Assembly (NCBI GenBank): GCA_013416795.1
Contig: RQSC01000019.1
Span: forward strand, 169,718-181,287
DNA from: Prasinococcaceae sp. CCMP 1430
Taxonomy: Eukaryota > Prasinodermophyta > Palmophyllophyceae > Prasinococcales > Prasinococcaceae
Direction: 5' to 3'
Length of the DNA: 11,570 nucleotides
Shown piece by piece: positions 1 through 4,660 of the stretch (the stretch's first letter is position 1; each line of letters begins with the position of its first letter). The position numbers and the translations under genes are program-made. A model generated the notes under the pieces. The model worked only from the letters and a program-made list of their open reading frames with translations, had not been told where the DNA came from and searched no databases.

Positions 1-126
1 CGGACGCTCCCATCCCCGCTCCCCGCCCCCCCACTTTCCGCGATACCATGATGATAGAAAAGTTGTTCTGCAAGTTTTGCGCTTTGACATCGACGTGCCG
101 TTGCCCCAATATAAGGTTTATTAATT

Positions 127-202
127 AGGGTTTGTATTGAATGTATTTTGACGTTATGTATTGGCGCCTGTGGACGCGTGGACGGCCGAGGTTTGGGGTG
201 CG
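127..202 (+). repeat. AGGGTTTA repeat family, diverged copy A
   Basis: The head AGGGTTTG at 127-134 is followed by TTGAATGTATTTTGACG, resembling the TGAATTCATTTTGACC stretch of the minus-strand copy at 821-884. A tail GGTTTGGGGTGCG lies at 190-202. The distance from head to tail is longer than in the other copies, so homology over the full length is uncertain. Confidence 0.35.
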
Positions 203-343
203 ATCCTGTGGGCAAACGCCGTTTGGTGCGGCCTTTGCTTTTTGATACGGCGGCGCGCGATGCCATCGACAGCGCGGGAAAAAGCCTACCGGCGACCAAA
301 AAAATCTGTTGGGAGACCGCCGTTGAATCCACATGAAAGTGAA

Positions 344-413
344 CTTGGATTCCATCTTACAATAATAATATATTACATTAATGAATGTGAATGGATTCGT
401 TGCGATTCCATAT
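344..413. repeat. AT-rich island with GGATTC motifs (copy F)
   Basis: The island has TGGATTCCATC at 346-356, an AT-only-like stretch, and GGATTCGTTGCGAT at 393-406. The second motif matches GAATTCATTGCGAT of the copy at 987-1032 in 12 of 14 bases in the same orientation. The first motif recurs exactly at 7038-7048, again beside an ATTCATT stretch. This links the islands in this intergenic region to the divergent promoter region near 7040. Confidence 0.4.
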
Positions 414-504
414 AGACTTTGGCGCGGCCCGAGGCGCGCCGGAATGATACGCGCGCGCGCGCCGCCGGCGCGCCCCCGCGAGAAGAAGGGGGTCAACAAA
501 ACAT

Positions 505-571
505 AGGGTTTATAAAATTCATTAGATTGCATGTACATCCCAGTGTATTTTGGGGTGGGGTTTGGGTTGAG
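505..571 (+). repeat. AGGGTTTA repeat family, copy B
   Basis: The head AGGGTTTATAAAATTCATT is at 505-523, TGCATG follows at about 528-533, and a tail TTTTGGGGTGGGG is at 548-560 with GGGTTGAG ending at 571. The minus-strand copy at 884-821 has the same order: AGGGTTTAT, AATTCATT, TGCA, TTTGGGGCGCGG, GGGTTGAG. Matching motifs at both ends and in the middle make common descent likely. Confidence 0.55.
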
Positions 572-664
572 CGCGGCCCGTCTCCGCCGGCGCGTGCGGC
601 CCAATTTCCCGGTTCGGCTTTCGGAGCGGGCGCGGCCGCGAATGCGCCTGCGCCGGGCCAGATT

Positions 665-720
665 AAGGGTTAAATCAATTAGGGTCCACATTAATGGAAA
701 AATGACATTCTGTGGGCGCT
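665..720 (+). repeat. AGGGTTTA repeat family, doubtful copy C
   Basis: AAGGGTTAAATCAATTAGGG at 665-684 resembles the family head, and GTGGGCGC lies at the far end. The middle differs from the better copies. I list it because it has the same place, between two GC-rich cores, and the same orientation as copies A, B and E. Confidence 0.25.
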
Positions 721-820
721 TGACGGAGTGGGGGGTCGCGGTTCGGCGCGAGCGCGCGCGCACGCGCCGAATTCGGCGAGCGGAACCGTCGCGTCGCGCC
801 GCGCGCGCGCCCGCCCCAAC

Positions 821-884
821 CTCAACCCCCGCGCCCCAAACGCGTTGCATTTCAGGTCAAAATGAATTCATGATAAACCCTTTT
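821..884 (-). repeat. AGGGTTTA repeat family, copy D (left arm of inverted pair)
   Basis: Read on the minus strand from 884: AAAAGGGTTTA, then TGAATTCATT (870-861), a 13-base insert relative to copy E, then GC-A-GCGTTTGGGGCGCGG and GGGTTGAG. It faces copy E head to head, with 102 bases between the two heads. Apart from the insert it matches copy E over about 50 bases with few differences. Confidence 0.65.
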
Positions 885-986
885 ACGTCTTACCGTAATT
901 GCCGCGGGGCGCGCGGGCCGCCCCCGTGGCGCACCCGGCGCGCTCGCGGTTGCGCGCGCGCGCGCGGATTTAAGGGTATCACCACG

Positions 987-1032
987 AAAAGGGTTTAGAA
1001 ACGAATTCATTGCGATGGCGTTTGGGGCGCGG
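987..1032 (+). repeat. AGGGTTTA repeat family, copy E (right arm of inverted pair)
   Basis: AAAAGGGTTTA is at 987-997, GAATTCATT at 1003-1011, and GGCGTTTGGGGCGCGG ends at 1032. An ATG at 1015 lies inside the repeat, and copy D has an ATG at the equivalent place, so this ATG is poor evidence for a gene start even though it opens a frame towards the CtpA gene. Confidence 0.65.
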
Positions 1033-1078
1033 TCGTTCCCCCGGGGGCGCGGACGGGTTCGGGTCGGGCGTGCGAATT

Positions 1079-1197
1079 CGCGCGCGCGCGTGTGTGGCGC
1101 GCGCGCGCGCGCGCGTGCGTGTGCGCGCGTGGGTGGGGGCATGTGTGCGTGTGCGTACATGCGTGTGCGTACGTGTGTGTGTGCGTGTGTGTGCGTG

Positions 1198-1235
<38 letters not shown>
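1079..1235. repeat. TG/CG microsatellite, probably intronic or leader of the CtpA gene
   Basis: An impure run of GT and GC dinucleotides ends in a pure GT stretch at about 1205-1230. TG is on the sense strand of the downstream gene. It probably occupies the 5' part of an intron or the leader upstream of the first recognisable CtpA exon. Confidence 0.85.
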
Positions 1236-1238
1236 AGC

Positions 1239-1337
1239 GCACGCGCGCGCCACGCGCGCGTGGCGCGCCACTCGCGCCACGCGCGCACGCCACACTCGGA
1301 CGTGGAGGCGGCGGATGATGCGGCGAAGGAGCCGGAG
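1239..1337 (+). other. Candidate upstream exon of the CtpA gene
   Basis: A frame ends with residues [13 protein letters not shown] directly before a donor GAG|GTGAGG (intron from 1338). The intron would be phase 0, and the acceptor at 1466 resumes in the phase that continues the protease frame. Upstream the frame is rich in Ala, Arg, His and Ser, as organelle transit peptides often are. Its left border is unresolved: AG dinucleotides at 1236-1237 and 1306-1307 could both serve as acceptors. An initiator at 1015 can be joined to either in a consistent phase, but that ATG lies in a repeat copy. Only cDNA would settle this. Confidence 0.4.
1245..1268. repeat. 24-base perfect palindrome
   Basis: The half-site GCGCGCCACGCG is followed immediately by its exact reverse complement, with no loop. 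It sits just 3' of the TG microsatellite and could form a cruciform, or a hairpin in RNA. Alternating C and G makes short palindromes common here, but the central CCAC/GTGG steps are not simple CG repeats. Confidence 0.7.
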
Positions 1338-1466
1338 GTGAGGACGGCGGCGCGGCGTGGGTCCCTCGATGCGTTCATACACACACACGCACACACGCCA
1401 ACGCACACGCCCGCGCGCTGACAAACACGCACGCGTACGCACACGCGCGCGTGCGCATACGCACAG
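1338..1466 (+). other. CtpA intron 1, CA-rich, with tandem acceptor
   Basis: Donor GTGAGG follows GAG at 1337. A CA/CG-rich run at about 1379-1466 leads to CACAG. A second CAG follows immediately (1467-1469), forming a NAGNAG acceptor; either choice keeps phase 0 and would add or drop a single Gln. The flanking coding frames agree, which is the main evidence for this intron. Confidence 0.6.
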
Positions 1467-3270
1467 CAGGCCGTCGCGGCATCACATGGTCCCCTCGAGG
1501 CGGCGCGCAGGGCGCTGGCGGGGTGCGCCCTGGCGGCGTGCGTGTCGCTCGCGCCGCCCGCGAGCGCGGCGCTCCCCCCGTCGCTGCCGCTCTCGCGCGA
1601 CCCCGCCGTGGCGTCGGCGCAGCGCACGCTCGTGCAGGCGTGGGCGTACGCGCGCGACGGCTTCGTCGACGCGCCCGAGGAGGAGGCGTGGGACGGCGAG
1701 CTCGTGCGCGCGATGGACGCCGCGGCGGGCGCGCCGGGCGCCGGCGGCGTCTACGACGCGCTCGACGGCATGCTCGCCAGCCTCGGCGACAGGTTCACGC
1801 GCTTCGAGCGGCCCGCCGTCTTCGCGGAGAGCATGCAGGAGCTCGGCGGCGGCCTTGACGGCGGCGTGGGCATGGTGCTGGGCGTCGACGCGGGCAAGGG
1901 CGTGGGCGGCGCCAACTACGGCAGCGGCGGGAGGGGCCTCAGGCGGCTGCGGGCGTCCGCAGACGGCGTCAAGCTGCGCGTGGTGGCATCCATCGAAGGC
2001 TCCCCCGCGGGGCGCAGCTCGGACGTGCGCCCCAACGACGAGGTGGTGAGCATCGACAGCGTGCCCGTGGCGGAGCTCGGCGGGGTGGACGGGGCGGCCG
2101 CGAGGCTGCGCGGCGCGCCAGGCTCGCGCGTGCGCGTGGTGCTGCGTCGCGCAGCGTCGCGCGAGGTGCGTGAAAGCGCGCGTGCGCGTGCGCGTGCGTT
2201 CGCGCACACACACACACAAGCACCTCTGACACGCACGCACGCACGCACGCACGCACGCGCGCACACAGGCGCGTGACGCGTACACGGCCTACCTTCCCGC
2301 AGGCGGCGCCGAGGTGGTGTCTGAGCTGCGCGAGGTGAAGCTCGAGCGCGAGCCCATCAAGGTGCGCAGCGTCGGTGGCGAGCTGCTGCGCGGGCGGGAC
2401 ATCAGGGGCGCGCGCAACGTACCCAACGTCGCCGGCGGCGGCAAGGTGGGCTACGTGCGCCTGATCGCCTTCACCGACGGCTCGAGCGAGGAGCTCGCGC
2501 GGGTGTTGCGCGAGCTCGCGGACGCCGGCGCGCGCTCCTTCGTGGTGGACCTGCGTGAGAACTCTGGCGGCCTCGTCGACGTTGGCCTCGACGTCGCGGG
2601 GACGTGGCTGGGCGCGGGCGTGCCGGCCGCCAAGGTGCGTCTCGCGCTTGCCGTGTCTTGTCGCACGACGTGCGCGCGTGTGCGCGCGTTTGAATGTGCG
2701 GTCGTGCGATCGCTGACGCGCACGCGCCCACCCCGAAGATCATGGCGCGCGACGCCTCACGGCAGGTGGAGCTCACCACCGAGGCGGCCGCCATCTCCGC
2801 GGGCGTGCCCGACGCGGCGCGCTTCACTGCCCCCCTCGCCGTGCTCGTCGATGAGGGCACCGCCAGCGCCTCGGAGATCCTCGCCGCGGCGCTGCAGGAC
2901 GCGGGGCGCGCGACCGTCGTCGGCAGGCAGACGTACGGCAAGGGGCGCATACAGGGCGTGCTGCCGCTCTCCGGAGGGGGAGCGCTCTTTCTCACGGAGG
3001 CGCGATACGTCAGCCCAGTCAGGTGCGCGCGCGCGTGCGTGCGCGCGCGCATGTGTTTGCGAGTGCGCGTGCGCGTGAGCGCGCGCTCACGCACACTCGC
3101 GCGCGTGCAGGGAGCGCCCCATCGACGGCGTGGGCATCGCGCCCGACGTGTACTGCGCCGGCAGCCCGCCGCAGGTGGCGGCGCTCAACGTCGCGGGAGA
3201 GGACGAGCGCGAGAGCGCCGCCGCGGTGGCCGACTCGTGCGTCGCCGCCGCCGTCAGGGCGCTCAGCTGA
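1467..3270 (+). CDS. ctpA: Carboxyl-terminal processing peptidase (S41A, CtpA/D1-processing protease type); four exons, 5' end unresolved
   Basis: Exons: 1467-2165, 2269-2634, 2739-3022 and 3111-3270 (TGA 3268-3270). In this family the thylakoid-lumen enzyme trims the C-terminus of the photosystem II D1 precursor. Seen here: twin Arg (1506-1511), an Ala-rich hydrophobic stretch and an A-S-A|A cleavage-like site (after 1568), as in lumen-targeting signals. Then come the N-terminal helical part with [10 protein letters not shown], a PDZ domain (about 1860-2165, [11 protein letters not shown]), the linker [10 protein letters not shown], and the catalytic core GTASASEI...TYGKG. Catalytic Ser is at 2865-2867, Asp at 2898-2900 and Lys at 2940-2942, spaced +11 and +25 residues as in E. 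coli Tsp. The core closes with GVGIAPD. Introns 3 and 4 are phase 0 and phase 2. Intron 2 has two phase-consistent solutions: 2166-2268 (chosen for its GTGCGT donor) or 2170-2302 (better pyrimidine tract), differing by ten residues. D1 as substrate is inferred from the family and the lumen signal. Confidence 0.88.
2166..2268 (+). other. CtpA intron 2 with TG-type 5' half and CA-type 3' half
   Basis: The 5' half is made of GTGCGTG-like units (to about 2200). The 3' half has CA repeats at 2204-2218 and CACG units to 2260, ending in CACACAG. The halves are complementary in composition and could pair into a long imperfect hairpin that brings donor and acceptor together. The exact borders are uncertain by a few tens of bases, as explained for the gene. 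Confidence 0.55.
3023..3110 (+). other. CtpA intron 4 with strong internal hairpin
   Basis: Donor CAG|GTGCGC, acceptor GTGCAG|G, 88 bases, phase 2. Within it GCGTGAGCGC at 3073-3082 is followed by its exact reverse complement to 3092, and the flanks GCGAGTG (3059-3065) and CACTCGC (3094-3100) extend the pairing. The hairpin lies close to the acceptor and would shorten the effective branch-point-to-acceptor distance if it forms. Confidence 0.7.
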
Positions 3271-3312
3271 GAGCTGAGTGTCTGTGAGGCGCGCCTCGGC
3301 CGGTCGGAAGGG

Positions 3313-3317
3313 GCACG

Positions 3318-3355
<38 letters not shown>

Positions 3356-3389
3356 GGCACACACACACACGCACACTCTCACACACACT
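3313..3389. repeat. CA microsatellite after the CtpA gene
   Basis: CA repeats, pure at about 3321-3351, with minor CG interruptions. CA lies on the sense strand of the gene just upstream, so it is probably in its 3' untranslated region or just beyond. Confidence 0.9.
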
Positions 3390-3603
3390 GCCGCAGACAG
3401 GCAGAGCGAGCGAGCGAGGCGAGGTGAGGGATTCGGCGCGGGCGAGCGCGCAGCAGCAGGGATGCTCGCGCGCCGCAGCGGAATCGTGTATGTACGACAT
3501 TTGTAGGATGCCACGACACTAGCAGCGCACATGTACATATGGCCCGTCTATTCTTTATCACACTTCGTTGCGTGGGCCGCAGCGCGACGCACGCGCGTGA
3601 ACG

Positions 3604-3722
3604 GTGTGTGTGCGTGTGTGCGTGTGTGTCTGCGGTACACGCATGCGGTGTGTGTGCGCGCATGCGTGTCCGCGTGCGTGTCAACGTGCGTGCGTGCGTG
3701 CGTGCGTGCGCGATTGTACGCA
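3604..3722. repeat. TG/CGTG microsatellite upstream of the small unknown gene
   Basis: TG repeats start at 3604 and pass into seven or so GTGC units at about 3687-3710. TG is on the sense strand of the following gene. The frame stays open through it, but the peptide it would give (alternating Cys and Val) is not credible, so this is leader or the start of an intron. Confidence 0.85.
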
Positions 3723-3730
3723 CGCGAAAA

Positions 3731-4585
3731 ATGCACGCGAAACCGCTATCAACATATGGACCGACCACTCCATCCGGAAGCACCAGGGTGCTGCCACAAG
3801 CGCGCCGCAAGCGCGAGCGCGCTGTGCCCTCCCTCCCGCCCCCACCCCCCCCCCACCCACTCCCCGCCACACGCGCGCGCGCGCGCACTGCCTGCCGACG
3901 CGGCGGCGCGGCGCGCGCGGTTCCTTCCAACTCCGGAGCGTGTGCGCCCACCGCCCCGGCGCGCGCCGCGCTCGCGGCGGCTTCCGAGGGGACCGCGGGC
4001 GCGCTGCACATGCACAGCGCGGCGCGCGGCCCGCCCTTCGACGGCAACTACACCGACCCCAACCATCCGGGCTGCCCGCGCACCGTGTGCTACGAGCGCG
4101 GCGTCGTCACCGGCGCCGACGGTGACCCCGGGTGCGAGGGCGGAGCTGCGCTGACGTGGTGGAGCGTTCCAATCGTGAGGGCAAGCCGAGACGGTGCGAT
4201 CGTCGTCGACTTCTCGAGCAAGGTGCGTACAACACGGCGCACACGCACACTTCCTCTTCCTCGTCCTCACTCTCGCTCCGCCTCTCGCGGCGCGCTGACC
4301 CCGCGCGCCGTGCTATCACGCAGGGTGGGCCCAAGGACCTCAAGGTGCGCGCGTGGCGATGCGCGCGGTGTCCCCCTCCCCCCCCCCCACACACACATAC
4401 ACACATACCGCGTGGCTGCGAACGCCGGCGCTCCACGCCGCGCTGACGCCGCTGCACGCGCACGCACGCAGGGCGAGTTCGGCCAGTTACAGCATGTGTC
4501 CGGCATTCGATGGCAGGACGGAAACTTCTGGCGCCTGCGCGCGGCCTGGCCCAAGTGCGGTGCGAGTGCCATCGCGAGCGCGTGA
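3731..4585 (+). CDS. Small protein of unknown function with a conserved-looking FDGNYTDPNHPG domain; three exons, start uncertain
   Basis: Exons: 3731-4222, 4324-4344 and 4472-4585 (TGA), all joined in phase 0 through introns with GTGCGT/GTGCGC donors and CGCAG acceptors. The recognisable domain is about 85 residues (from 4036): FDGNYTDPNHPGCPR, a turn VVTGADGDPGC, WWSVPIV, IVVDFSSKGGPKDLKG, and GIRWQDGNFWRL. The alternation of short strands and Gly/Asp turns suggests a small all-beta domain. It reminds me of short algal proteins with FDG-Y-DPxHPG and GGP motifs, but I cannot name it or give a function. The preceding part is rich in Arg, Ala, Pro and Ser and may be a targeting sequence. The ATG at 3731 is the first after the microsatellite; an alternative at 3539 gives a hydrophobic start (MARLFFITL) and would need an intron over the TG run. 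The domain and splicing are much surer than the start. Confidence 0.6.
   Translation: MHAKPLSTYGPTTPSGSTRVLPQARRKRERAVPSLPPPPPPHPLPATRARARTACRRGGAARAVPSNSGACAPTAPARAALAAASEGTAGALHMHSAARGPPFDGNYTDPNHPGCPRTVCYERGVVTGADGDPGCEGGAALTWWSVPIVRASRDGAIVVDFSSKVRTTRRTRTLPLPRPHSRSASRGALTPRAVLSRRVGPRTSRCARGDARGVPLPPPHTHIHTYRVAANAGAPRRADAAARARTQGEFGQLQHVSGIRWQDGNFWRLRAAWPKCGASAIASA
4324..4344 (+). other. 21-base microexon encoding GGPKDLK
   Basis: The acceptor ACGCAG|GGT and donor AAG|GTGCGC enclose exactly seven codons. Both flanking introns (4223-4323 and 4345-4471) are phase 0, so the exon could be skipped without a frameshift. Its peptide completes VVDFSSK-GGPKDLK-GEFG, which reads as one continuous motif; this supports it being a real exon. 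Confidence 0.6.
4389..4407. repeat. Short CA/TA repeat behind a C tract in the second intron of the small gene
   Basis: A run of C from about 4375 changes into CA repeats interrupted by TA. It lies in the middle of the intron at 4345-4471 on the sense strand of the gene, upstream of the acceptor. Confidence 0.75.
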
Positions 4586-4660
4586 GGCTCGGCACGTGCG
4601 ACCACTCGAACGTGTACCATAGGTTCATAAGAGCACACATGAGGGTTCACCGTAGCCGCT
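4586..4660. other. Tail-to-tail gap of 75 bases between two stop codons
   Basis: The small plus-strand gene stops at 4585 and the minus-strand peptidase at 4661. The gap is too short to hold two separate 3' untranslated regions of usual length, so the transcripts very probably overlap in antisense. No clear polyadenylation signal is visible on either strand. Confidence 0.7.

Larger units (their letters stand above)
1..1014. other. Intergenic region with alternating AT-rich islands and GC-rich cores
   Basis: I see no convincing gene here. AT-rich islands at about 100-160, 340-415, 495-540, 660-705, 850-900 and 965-1012 alternate with blocks of nearly pure G and C. The islands share short motifs (AGGGTTTA, GAATTCATT, GGATTC) that make up the repeat copies listed separately. 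An open frame of 241 codons crosses 850 to 125 on the minus strand, but its product is mostly Arg/Ala/Pro with AT-island segments, shows no domain, and reads straight through several repeat copies, so I do not call it a gene. The segment probably holds upstream sequence of the CtpA gene and the remains of small repeats. Confidence 0.6.
3271..3730. other. Intergenic region between the CtpA gene and the small unknown gene
   Basis: It holds the CtpA 3' end, two microsatellites and a less GC-rich stretch at about 3480-3560 that may be the upstream region of the next gene. A short inverted repeat CTCAGCT/AGCTGAG (3262-3268 and 3272-3278) encloses the CtpA stop codon. I see no AATAAA-like or TGTAA-like polyadenylation signal and no RNA gene. 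Confidence 0.6.

Noticed and set aside
125-850. Open frame of 241 codons on the minus strand in the left intergenic region
   Set aside because: Composition is Arg/Ala/Pro-rich with scattered AT-island peptides, no domain is visible, and it starts inside one repeat copy and crosses others. High GC content makes stop codons rare.
505-1000. Telomeric or subtelomeric repeat tract suggested by AGGGTTTA
   Set aside because: The motifs are single, spaced far apart and in both orientations; no tandem TTAGGG or TTTAGGG array exists in the window.
1015-1341. ATG at 1015 opening a frame through the TG microsatellite
   Set aside because: The ATG is part of a repeat copy that has an equivalent ATG elsewhere, and the peptide across the microsatellite is Arg/Ala/Cys/Val low complexity. 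It remains possible as a short first exon only.
1079-1466. CRISPR-like array of short repeats
   Set aside because: These are simple dinucleotide runs without unique spacers of regular length, in a eukaryotic gene context.
3604-3722. Cys-Val-rich coding sequence through the TG repeat before the small gene
   Set aside because: Dinucleotide repeats have no stops in this frame; the peptide has no protein-like features.
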